This document shows positions 43,627 through 50,978 of a stretch of 54,010 bases of DNA, piece by piece. Source of the stretch: Acidobacteriota bacterium (GTDB lineage Bacteria; Acidobacteriota; Terriglobia; Terriglobales; Acidobacteriaceae). The position numbers and the translations under genes were made by a program. Below the pieces are notes generated by a model. It searched no databases. It was not told where the DNA came from and saw nothing but the letters and a program-made list of their open reading frames with translations. Positions within the stretch are counted from its first letter, which is position 1; the number at the start of each line of letters is the position of its first letter. The stretch spans positions 1-54,010 of the forward strand of contig QIAP01000050.1 of assembly GCA_003225075.1 (NCBI GenBank), in the 5' to 3' direction.

Positions 43627-44768
43627 GACTGCGGTTCCTGTTGGGACGGCTGATTGAGAGCTTGCTTGACCTGAACTTTGCTGCCTGGCACCAGGCGCAA
43701 TTGTCCGTCGGTTACCACGCGTTCGCCCGGAGCAAGTCCGCTTTGAACCACTGCCTGCCCGTTTTCATTCTGGCTGACTACGATCGGCCTGGCTTCCACC
43801 GTCATGTCACTCTTAATGACAAAGACAAACTGCCCCTGCTGGCCGTTCTGCACCGCCTGTGAGGGCACCACAATTGCATTCGGCAAATCGTGCAGCGTGA
43901 GGATCGCGTCCACAAATTGTCCCGGCCATAGCCGCCGGTCGGCATTGGGAAATTGTCCTTTCAGCTTGATGGTTCCAGTGCTCTGGTCAACTGCGTTATC
44001 AATGAAGCTGAGTGTGCCTACCACTTTTCCGCGGCTATCATTTGGAATGTTGGCGTCAACCCGCAGTTTCTTTTGGCTGGCATATTTCTTGATCTCCGCC
44101 AGATTCTGCTCCGGCACCGTGAAGGTAACGTAAATGGGTTCGACCTGATTGATATTTACCAGCGGGGGCACGTCGTTGGCCTTGACCTCGTTGCCCTGGT
44201 GCACCATGAGACCGCCGGTCCGGCCATTGATAGGGGAATAAATGGAGCAGTACAAGAGCTGTACGCGGGCATTCTCAACGTCGGCCTTGTCGGCTGCCAC
44301 TGCCGCTTCCATCGTCTTCGCACTGGACCGGAATTGTTCGTACTCTTCCTTCGAAACAACGCCCGCGTTTAATAACGCTTCGTAGCGCCGCTGTTGAACG
44401 CGGGCGTGCTCCGCCTGCGCCTGGTCCTTGGCCAGAGTGCCTTCTGCCTTTTTCAGTTCTGCCTCGAGCGGCCGCTTGTCGAGGGTAAAAAGCAGTTGAC
44501 GCTTCCTGACGTCCTGACCTTCCTTGAAAAATACTCCCGTCAGTTCACCCGTTACTTGAGTTTTAACCGCAACCGTGGAATAGGGCTCGACCACCCCAAT
44601 CGCGCGCAACTGCTGGGGAATGTCCTTCTGTTCGACAGTCGCCGCCACTACCGGCACGGCACTTGGCGGAGGTGACGCCGCTTTCGTACCTGTGCAAGAA
44701 GCCAGTAGGCCGAGCAGGCCCGCTAACAGGAACAACCTCATCACGCCATGAACAATCTTACTTGCCAT
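43623..44768 (-). CDS. RND efflux periplasmic adaptor lipoprotein
   Basis: ATG 44768 ([20 protein letters not shown]) gives a lipoprotein signal with lipobox LLASC and a mature protein of about 355 residues; the longer frame from 44867 lacks one. Lipoyl/barrel-sandwich halves ([40 protein letters not shown]) flank a coiled-coil hairpin (about residues 100-160), followed by beta-barrel and membrane-proximal domains ([37 protein letters not shown]). It bridges the pump to an outer-membrane channel. Its start overlaps the last 11 bases of the TetR gene. Confidence 0.94.
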   Translation of the reverse strand: MASKIVHGVMRLFLLAGLLGLLASCTGTKAASPPPSAVPVVAATVEQKDIPQQLRAIGVVEPYSTVAVKTQVTGELTGVFFKEGQDVRKRQLLFTLDKRPLEAELKKAEGTLAKDQAQAEHARVQQRRYEALLNAGVVSKEEYEQFRSSAKTMEAAVAADKADVENARVQLLYCSIYSPINGRTGGLMVHQGNEVKANDVPPLVNINQVEPIYVTFTVPEQNLAEIKKYASQKKLRVDANIPNDSRGKVVGTLSFIDNAVDQSTGTIKLKGQFPNADRRLWPGQFVDAILTLHDLPNAIVVPSQAVQNGQQGQFVFVIKSDMTVEARPIVVSQNENGQAVVQSGLAPGERVVTDGQLRLVPGSKVQVKQALNQPSQQEPQS

Positions 44769-45477
44769 CAATCTGAACTCCACGTTGCTGCGCTTGGGGA
44801 CGACGCGAACCAATTCCATTTTTAGATTTCGGCAGGCTCTGTGCAGGTGCAACTTTGCTATCCGCAAGCATTCCCTGAAGCCAGATTCGGGTCAGAGTTT
44901 CGCTTACTTCTTGGACGTGGAACTTTTGAAAACGTTTGCCGCCAAATAAATCCTGAATCCAGGAATGATAGATGACCATGCCCAGAAAGCCGCGGGCGGC
45001 GAGCACAGGATCTATGTCACGAAAACGCTTTTCCGCGATTCGTTTGCGGACGAAGTCCGCCATTAGCCCGTAATATTCGGCAACATAAGTGCTAAAAAAG
45101 CGGTGGGATAAACGATGATTTTCCAGCGCGCTGAAGAGCAAGAGACGGGAAAGAGTCTGGTCTTTGGCCCTTCTTTCCAGAATCTCAGAGGCCAGCCGGC
45201 TGAACACTGCCAAATCGTCCCCGGCGACCTCGAGATTCTGGCGGAGGCGCTCCCGCGGCGCAGCACTCGTGATCTTGCGCGCGATCACGGCCCAGTACAA
45301 CTCATCCTTGCTGGGAAAGTGACGGAAGATCAAAGCTTCGTTCACCCCCGCCCGCTCAGAGATTTGTCTAGTGGTTGTGCCTTGGAATCCTTGCCGGGCA
45401 AACAGACTGGTAGCAACGTCGAGAATCTGCTCGCGACGATCAGCCGCCGAGAATCGAATTTGAGGGGTCGCCGCCAT
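44758..45477 (-). CDS. TetR-family repressor of the efflux operon
   Basis: The 239-aa protein has an N-terminal helix-turn-helix ([20 protein letters not shown] followed by [21 protein letters not shown]) and a helical ligand-binding domain ([24 protein letters not shown]). A basic C-terminal tail runs into the adaptor gene. It is first in a three-gene operon (TetR, adaptor, pump), with tandem palindromes directly upstream of its start. It most likely represses its own operon and is released by a pump substrate; the inducer is unknown. Confidence 0.92.
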   Translation of the reverse strand: MAATPQIRFSAADRREQILDVATSLFARQGFQGTTTRQISERAGVNEALIFRHFPSKDELYWAVIARKITSAAPRERLRQNLEVAGDDLAVFSRLASEILERRAKDQTLSRLLLFSALENHRLSHRFFSTYVAEYYGLMADFVRKRIAEKRFRDIDPVLAARGFLGMVIYHSWIQDLFGGKRFQKFHVQEVSETLTRIWLQGMLADSKVAPAQSLPKSKNGIGSRRPQAQQRGVQIDGK

Positions 45478-45479
45478 GG

Positions 45480-45539
45480 GTAAGTGTTCACTTACTAAGT
45501 GATCACTTACTTGTAAACTCGTTGGATACTAACTGTCAA
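45480..45539 (-). promoter_or_regulatory. Promoter with tandem TetR-type operators
   Basis: On the minus strand TTGACA (complement of 45534-45539) and TTACAA (complement of 45511-45516) are 17 bases apart. Directly downstream, covering the expected start of transcription, are two adjacent palindromes: taagtgatcactta (45496-45509, perfect) and gtaagtgttcacttac (45480-45495, 7-bp arms, 2-base centre). They share the half-site GTAAGTG/CACTTAC. This is the layout expected of an autorepressed TetR promoter. Confidence 0.8.
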
Positions 45540-45575
45540 GCAGGGGCACAGCCAGACCTGATGAGAGACGAAAAC

Positions 45576-46289
45576 CTAATGAAACTGGAGGTAGCCCAGT
45601 CCTACCCGCATATGCCGAAGCAGGGCGTCAGGAAAGCTCGCGGCCAGAGAAAGCCCCAGCATCGCATGCACGATGCCCAGAGGATAGATACTCCGGTAGC
45701 GGCGGAACATCTCGCAGAAGAACAGGGCACCCAGCAGGGTAGCTAGCGTTAAAACTGGATTCGGAATGTGCGCTGACGCAAACAAAACCGCCGCCACCCA
45801 CACCGCCCACCTGCTGCCTAAGATCGATTCCAGCCGCAGGTAAAAGAAAGTCTGCAGGATGAACTGCTGCACAATGGCCCAGATGGCGTATTGCCAGACG
45901 CCATTCCATCTTGGCCAGCCCGGATTCGCCGGAATTGGTTGTCCTCGCAAAGTTGCAACGGCAATGATCATCGCTGCTGCAGCTAACCCAATCGCAAGTA
46001 TCGTAAAAGCACGTTGAGCAGACGGTAGCCGGAGACCAAGTTCGTACGTGGAATAGTCGCTGAATGCCACGAATAGGAAAATGCAAACGGTAGCGAGGAT
46101 CATGACTCCCGTATGAAAGCGACCAAGGGGAGTCCACAACACGACCTCGATTAGCATGTAGCCAAGCGCGATCTGAAGCAATGTTGCTGCACTGCTTTGT
46201 ACTGTTCCGGTTCCCTTCCCCGTCTCTGCGTTGCTGACCCAAGGTTCGGAAGGAACATCCCGAGGAAAACTTTTGGACCCGACTGCCAT
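45576..46289 (-). CDS. CPBP-like membrane protein lacking the catalytic Glu pair
   Basis: From ATG 46289 the protein is 237 aa with about seven hydrophobic helices. The pattern IWAIVQQFILQTFFYLRLE, LFASAHIPNPVLTLATLLGALFFCEMFRRY and PLGIVHAMLGLSLAA parallels the CPBP/Abi (CAAX-processing) fold with its three motifs, EExxxR, FxxxH and HxxxN/S. The His residues of motifs 2 and 3 are kept, but the Glu-Glu of motif 1 is Gln-Gln here, so proteolysis is doubtful. It is divergent from ndh with only 25 bases between the starts. Confidence 0.65.
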   Translation of the reverse strand: MAVGSKSFPRDVPSEPWVSNAETGKGTGTVQSSAATLLQIALGYMLIEVVLWTPLGRFHTGVMILATVCIFLFVAFSDYSTYELGLRLPSAQRAFTILAIGLAAAAMIIAVATLRGQPIPANPGWPRWNGVWQYAIWAIVQQFILQTFFYLRLESILGSRWAVWVAAVLFASAHIPNPVLTLATLLGALFFCEMFRRYRSIYPLGIVHAMLGLSLAASFPDALLRHMRVGLGYLQFH

Positions 46290-46314
46290 TGATCGAATCT
46301 TATAAGCAGAGACG

Positions 46315-47649
46315 ATGGACAGCAAACGCACCCCTCGTGTAGTCATTGTCGGCGCGGGCTTTGGCGGCTTGAATGCCGCTCGCTTGCTCGCACGCCGTCC
46401 CGTCCAAGTGATAGTAGTCGACCGAAAAAATCACCACACGTTCCAGCCCCTGCTGTATCAGGTGGCAACCGCCGGATTATCGCCAGGCGAAATTGCTGCA
46501 CCCATCCGCTGGATCTTAGGTGGCCGCAAGAATGTGGAAGTCCTGATGGAAGAAGTCACTAATTTCGACCTCGATCGCCATCTCGTCATCACTCGAGAGC
46601 AGGAAATCCCTTATGACTATTTGATCGTCGCCGCGGGTGCCACGCACGCTTATTTCGGCCACGAGGAGTGGGAACCAATCGCGCCCGGACTGAAGACGAT
46701 TGAGGATGCTCTGGAAATTCGCCGTCGTGTTTTGCTTGCCTTCGAACTGGCGGAACGGCGTGCCGGCGACGACGCGTCACTGAATTTTGTGGTTGTGGGC
46801 GGCGGTCCCACCGGAGTGGAGTTGGCGGGCACATTGGCCGAGATTTCTCGGCACGTTCTGGCTCACGAATTCCGCAACATCGATCCCCGGAGCACTCACA
46901 TCATTTTGCTCGAAGGCAGCCCCCGAGTTCTGCCTGCCTATCCCGAAGATCTCTCGCATAGCGCTGAGAATCAACTGCGCCGTCTGGGGGTCGATGTCCG
47001 GACTTTCACTATGGTAACGGGAGTAGAGCCCGGCGCGATTCGCATGGGCGAGAAGTGCCTGCCCGCAGCAGTAATCCTGTGGGCGGCGGGTGTGGCCGCG
47101 TCGCCACTCGGCAGCAAGCTGGGAGCCCAGGTTGATCGCGCCGGACGGGTGCTGGTGCAGCCGGACCTGAGTTTGCCGGATCATCCCGAGGTGTTCGTGG
47201 TGGGCGATCTTGCGGCGCTCAAAGACGAGCACGGCGACATGCTCCCCGGCGTCGCCCCGGTGGCCATACAGGAGGGCAAGTTCGTCGCGCATACCATCGC
47301 ACGCGAACTCAACGGCCAAGGACGCACAAATTTTCATTATTTCGATAAAGGCAGCCTGGCCACAATAGGCCGGGCTGCCGCCGTTGCCCAGTTTGGGAAA
47401 ATCCACATTTCAGGTTTCATCGCCTGGCTGTCATGGCTGTTTATCCACATTTTCTTTCTAATTGGCTTCCGCAACCGGCTGATTGTGCTGATCCAGTGGG
47501 CATGGTCGTATTTCACCTATCAGCGCGGGGCCAGGCTGATCACCGGCAGCACAACCCTGCCTGGCTGGTCGGAGTCCAAAGTCGCGAGCCAAACTTGTGA
47601 GGAGGAGGGAGCCTTAAGGAAACCGTCTAAAATCGCTGCTCTGAAGTAG
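46315..47649 (+). CDS. ndh: Type II NADH:quinone oxidoreductase
   Basis: The 444-aa flavoprotein oxidises NADH and reduces quinone without pumping protons. It has an FAD fingerprint (VVIVGAGFGGLNAARLLARR), the quinone-side segment HTFQPLLYQVATAGLSPGEI, an NADH-binding fingerprint (FVVVGGGPTGVELAGTLAEI), and the second FAD motif EVFVVGDLAAL with the AIQEGKF segment. The C-terminal hydrophobic region (AWLSWLFIHIFFLIGFRNRL) anchors it to the membrane, as in NDH-2 enzymes. nfeD follows directly. Confidence 0.94.
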   Translation: MDSKRTPRVVIVGAGFGGLNAARLLARRPVQVIVVDRKNHHTFQPLLYQVATAGLSPGEIAAPIRWILGGRKNVEVLMEEVTNFDLDRHLVITREQEIPYDYLIVAAGATHAYFGHEEWEPIAPGLKTIEDALEIRRRVLLAFELAERRAGDDASLNFVVVGGGPTGVELAGTLAEISRHVLAHEFRNIDPRSTHIILLEGSPRVLPAYPEDLSHSAENQLRRLGVDVRTFTMVTGVEPGAIRMGEKCLPAAVILWAAGVAASPLGSKLGAQVDRAGRVLVQPDLSLPDHPEVFVVGDLAALKDEHGDMLPGVAPVAIQEGKFVAHTIARELNGQGRTNFHYFDKGSLATIGRAAAVAQFGKIHISGFIAWLSWLFIHIFFLIGFRNRLIVLIQWAWSYFTYQRGARLITGSTTLPGWSESKVASQTCEEEGALRKPSKIAALK

Positions 47650-47662
47650 CTATAATCATTTG

Positions 47663-48427
47663 GTGAAAATAGTCCTACCCAGCCGCCGTTGGCTTCATGG
47701 CCTTGCGTTGCTTTTTGTGTTCTGCCTCAGTGCGTCGGCACAAGTCCTGAAAATTGTGATCAATGACACAATTCATCCCATCACCGACGAATATATCGGC
47801 CGCGCCCTCACGACCGCCGCGCAAAACAAATATCGGGCGGTATTGATCGAGCTCAACACCCCGGGCGGCTTACTCGACTCCACGCGCGACATCATGGAAA
47901 AGATTCTGGCCTCGACCGTGCCCGTCATTGTCTATGTCACTCCCAGCGGTAGCCGTGCTGGTTCGGCGGGATTTTTCATCCTTCAAGCCGCAGACGTGGC
48001 CGCCATGGCGCCGGGCACCAATACCGGCGCTGCCCACCCCGTCACCCTGGGAGGAGGCAAGATAGACGACGTCATGAAGCAGAAAATCGAAAATGATTCG
48101 GCTGCGCTCATGCGATCCGTGGTTTCCAAGCGGGGCCGAAATGCCGGAATAGCGGAAACCGCCGTTCGCGAATCCAAGTCTTTTACTGATCAGGAAGCTC
48201 TGTCCCAGAAACTCATCGACTACGTCGCCACCAACGAAGACGATTTGTTCAAGCAGATTGACGCCCATCCCATCAAGCGTTTCAACGGACAAACCATTAC
48301 CTTGAAGCTCTCGGGCGAACCAATCCTGCCGTACGATATGACGCTGAAGCAGAAGATACTGGCGTTCATTATGGATACCGGGCACCGTCGGCATAGTTTT
48401 CATTTTGTTGGCGGCGTTCGCGCTTAA
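47663..48427 (+). CDS. NfeD-type membrane serine protease, N-terminal part (frame broken near 48377)
   Basis: A GTG at 47663 starts a signal peptide (VKIVLPSRRWLHGLALLFVF, cleavage near ASAQ), followed by a ClpP-like protease domain: LIELNTPGGLLDSTRDIM, VIVYVTPSGSRAGSAGFFIL with the catalytic Ser in RAGSAG, and APGTNTGAAHPV. Homology continues to KQKILAFIMD and then stops. The remaining codons to 48427 are out of frame, and the NfeD membrane part continues in the +1 frame from about 48378. The first membrane segment normally found here is missing. A TATAAT box at 47651-47656 sits just before the start. Confidence 0.85.
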   Translation: MKIVLPSRRWLHGLALLFVFCLSASAQVLKIVINDTIHPITDEYIGRALTTAAQNKYRAVLIELNTPGGLLDSTRDIMEKILASTVPVIVYVTPSGSRAGSAGFFILQAADVAAMAPGTNTGAAHPVTLGGGKIDDVMKQKIENDSAALMRSVVSKRGRNAGIAETAVRESKSFTDQEALSQKLIDYVATNEDDLFKQIDAHPIKRFNGQTITLKLSGEPILPYDMTLKQKILAFIMDTGHRRHSFHFVGGVRA

Positions 48428-48911
48428 CCTGCTGCCCACACGCTTTGCCGCCCTGGCCATGATCGTGGGAGCGTTTGTGCTGTTCGCGCTCGAAGCCAAA
48501 TTTGTAAGCCACGGTGTCCTCACCATCGGCGGCATCGTCCTGCTCACTCTCGGTGCATTGATGCTGGTAGATGCGCCCATCCCCGAAATGCGAGTCCACC
48601 TTTTAACCGCCCTGGCTGTCAGCATTCCTTTCGGCTTTATTACCGCCTTCCTGATGAGCATCGCGCTGAAGGCGCGACGCAACAAAGTCGTGACTGGAGC
48701 GCAAGGTCTGGTCGGCGAGTTGGGCATAGCACAATCCGCGCTGGCCCCCCAGGGCAAGATCTTCGTCCATGGCGAGCTCTGGGATGCCGTGTCCTCCACC
48801 AATCTGCCTGCCGGTGCCAGCGTGGTTGTCCGCAGTGTGGAAGGGTTGCAGTTACGTGTGGATCCCGTCACTGTGCCGCAAACTGCTCAAACTCCCGCGC
48901 ACGCTTCGTAA
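48378..48911 (+). pseudogene. NfeD membrane and OB-fold part in the +1 frame
   Basis: The +1 frame reads PGTVGIVFILLAAFALNLLP from 48378. It then gives further helices (MIVGAFVLFALEAKFVSHGV, TIGGIVLLTLGALMLVDAPI) and a C-terminal NfeD OB-fold (GAQGLVGELGIAQSALAPQG, VHGELWDAVS). In full-length NfeD proteins the PG-x-x-G segment follows a first helix of about 20 residues after the protease domain; that helix is absent, so a deletion plus frameshift separates the two parts. A TTG at 48405 could start a short product. The slipin partner follows 136 bases later. Confidence 0.8.
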
Positions 48912-49047
48912 CGAAATTCTGTTGCGCGCCTGCCGCTCCCGTATCAGGGCTGACAACTCCACACGCTCTGGAAATGCCGCTTGGACCCAATAAATTGAGA
49001 TACAATCCGCGACAGGGGCTTTCCTTACAATTTATCGGAGGGCGCAG

Positions 49048-49845
49048 ATGGAGATCGGATTCGGCTTTTCTACCATCGTCATCATCATCGTCATTCTCTA
49101 TCTCTTGAGCTCCATAAAGATTCTGGCTGAGTATGAACGCGGCGTGATCTTTCGCTTGGGTCGCCTGTTGCCGCAAGCCAAGGGTCCCGGGATCATCCTG
49201 GTGTTTGCGCCGGTTGATCGCATGGTGCGGATCTCGCTGCGGCAGGAAGCTCTCGAAGTGCCGCCGCAGGACATCATCACGCGAGACAATGTCACGCTGA
49301 AAGTCAACGCCGTAATCTTTCTGCGGGTGATCGATCCATCCAAAGCAGTCGTGGAAGTTTCCAATTACGTCTATCAGACTTCGCAATTCGCCCAGACCAC
49401 GCTTCGGTCGGTCCTCGGCGAACAGGAATTGGACGAACTGCTGGCGCATCGCGAGAAAATCAATTTGCGCCTGCAGAGTATTCTCGATACCCACACCGCG
49501 CCCTGGGGCGTGAAAGTAGCGAATGTCGAGGTTAAGCAGGTAGACATGCCCGAGTCCATGCTGCGAGCCATGGCAAAGCAGGCGGAAGCCGAACGCGAGA
49601 AGCGTTCGAAAATCATTCACGCCGAAGGTGAATTCGCAGCCGCCCAACGCCTGGTGGATGCTGCCAAATTGCTGGCGACAGAACCGGTCAGTGTGCAGCT
49701 TCGCTATTTGCAGACGTTGACCGAAATCGGGGTAGAGAAGAATACGACCGTGGTCTTCCCCGTCCCAGTGGATTTCTTTTCAGGATTGCAAAAAATGCTG
49801 GGCAAGCCGGACGGGACAGAGACACCTGGTGGATCGAGGAGTTGA
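49048..49845 (+). CDS. Slipin (SPFH/band 7 family, stomatin-like)
   Basis: The 265-aa protein has an N-terminal hydrophobic segment (STIVIIIVILYLLSSIKI) and the SPFH core: EYERGVIFRLGRLLPQAKGP, QEALEVPPQDIITRDNVTLK, QTTLRSVLGEQELDELLAHR and VEVKQVDMPESMLRAMAKQA, with the helical tail RKIIHAEGEFAAAQ-type segment after it. A GGAGGG ribosome site precedes the ATG. Slipins form membrane-bound rings and are usually encoded next to an NfeD protease that cleaves their C-terminus. The NfeD gene here is broken as sequenced, so the pair may be non-functional or misassembled. Confidence 0.93.
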   Translation: MEIGFGFSTIVIIIVILYLLSSIKILAEYERGVIFRLGRLLPQAKGPGIILVFAPVDRMVRISLRQEALEVPPQDIITRDNVTLKVNAVIFLRVIDPSKAVVEVSNYVYQTSQFAQTTLRSVLGEQELDELLAHREKINLRLQSILDTHTAPWGVKVANVEVKQVDMPESMLRAMAKQAEAEREKRSKIIHAEGEFAAAQRLVDAAKLLATEPVSVQLRYLQTLTEIGVEKNTTVVFPVPVDFFSGLQKMLGKPDGTETPGGSRS

Positions 49846-49889
49846 TACCAGCTTAATTCACTCAAAAGTGAAAACTGCGGAGCTAAAAC

Positions 49890-50483
49890 ATGGCACATTC
49901 AGAAGACACAGAAATCACTTTGGGAACGGGGAAAATGTTGGTGCTGTTTTTCGGGTTAGTGGCGGTCTGCGCCGTGTTCTTTGGACTCGGCTTTTCCCTA
50001 GGACGAAATGCCACAGGTTCGACGACGCTGGCTGCGATCGCCTCGTCCGCTACAACCAATGCAGCCGTACGGCCCTCCGTAAGCAAATCAACGACATCCC
50101 CGAATTCGTCTGCCGATCAAGCGGCGCTCTACAAACCGGTGGATCAAAAACAAACAGACGCAACCTTGGCAACAAAGGAATCTCAGGACACCGGCGGCAG
50201 CACTGCAACGGAGAATTCCACCCCATCCTCCGCTTCCGATCCCATAGTACCGCCGCCTCTGCACGCCTATTACGTCCAGGTGGCCGCCGTCAGCACGCAG
50301 GGAGATGCTGAAGCTCTGGTGAGTGCGTTAAAGAATAAACAGTATCAGGCATTTTCAGCCTCCAACTCGCCCACCGACAAATTCATTCACGTGCAAGTCG
50401 GCCCATTCGCCGACATCAAAGACGCGGAAGCAACCCGCAGCAAGCTGATCAGCGATGGATACAATCCCATCTTGAAGAAATAA
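49890..50483 (+). CDS. SPOR-domain membrane protein
   Basis: The 197-aa protein has a short cytoplasmic N-terminus, one helix (about residues 17-37, MLVLFFGLVAVCAVFFGLGF), a Ser/Thr/Ala-rich periplasmic linker and a C-terminal SPOR domain (about 120-197: YYVQVAAVSTQGDAEALVSA, HVQVGPFADIKDAEATRSKL). SPOR domains bind glycan strands stripped of stem peptides at the division septum. A GGAG site precedes the ATG. It lies 44 bases after the slipin gene and may be co-transcribed. Confidence 0.88.
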   Translation: MAHSEDTEITLGTGKMLVLFFGLVAVCAVFFGLGFSLGRNATGSTTLAAIASSATTNAAVRPSVSKSTTSPNSSADQAALYKPVDQKQTDATLATKESQDTGGSTATENSTPSSASDPIVPPPLHAYYVQVAAVSTQGDAEALVSALKNKQYQAFSASNSPTDKFIHVQVGPFADIKDAEATRSKLISDGYNPILKK

Positions 50484-50622
50484 GAATCCTCCAAAGAACT
50501 TCAGAGAGACTAGTTGACGAATTTTCTTTTTCGTCCCTAGCGATCCCTTAATCCTTCGCGGTCAGTTTTTTAGGCGTCTTGCCATATTGACAACCATCGA
50601 TTCTAAGTTTATTGCTGAGGAT

Positions 50623-50922
50623 ATGGGCGAACCAGATCAATCCTTAAATCGCATCTTGCAGGCCATCGCAGACACCACGCGCCGCCGCATCCTGCAAGCA
50701 TTAAAGGAACGGGGCGGATGCTCCATTGGCAAGGAAATCGGTCTTTGTGCCTGCGACATCGAACAACGCATTCATCTTTCTCAGCCTACAATCTCGCATC
50801 ACATGTCAGTGCTGAAGAAGGCTGGTCTGGTGGAGGCCAGGAAACACGGCCAATGGATCGTGTACCGGCGCAATGAGAAAGCCATCGGGGACCTGACGCG
50901 CGCACTTCGTGAAACACTTTAG
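50623..50922 (+). CDS. ArsR-family metal-responsive-type repressor
   Basis: The winged-helix repressor of about 99 aa (from ATG 50623; a TTG at 50587 would add 12 residues, and neither start has a well-spaced ribosome site) has LQAIADTTRRRILQALKERG, the recognition region LSQPTISHHMSVLKKAGLVE and the wing GQWIVYRRN. Cys42 and Cys44 (GLCACDIEQ), with C33 ahead, fit the alpha3-type thiol site of arsenite/antimonite sensors (ELCVCDL). No ars transport or reductase gene is adjacent, so the target is unknown. It is convergent with the sensor kinase gene. Confidence 0.9.
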   Translation: MGEPDQSLNRILQAIADTTRRRILQALKERGGCSIGKEIGLCACDIEQRIHLSQPTISHHMSVLKKAGLVEARKHGQWIVYRRNEKAIGDLTRALRETL

Positions 50923-50978
50923 GATTAGCTTGGAAGGTACTGATCTACAATAAACAACTGTATTGAAGTACGAGGAAC

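Noticed and set aside
48981-49006. Promoter TTGGAC-TACAAT before the slipin gene
   Set aside because: The spacer is only 14 bases, too short for a standard sigma70 promoter, so it is not listed as a feature.
48868-49647. 259-codon open frame on the minus strand
   Set aside because: It is antisense to the slipin gene, which has clear SPFH motifs; the antisense product shows none.
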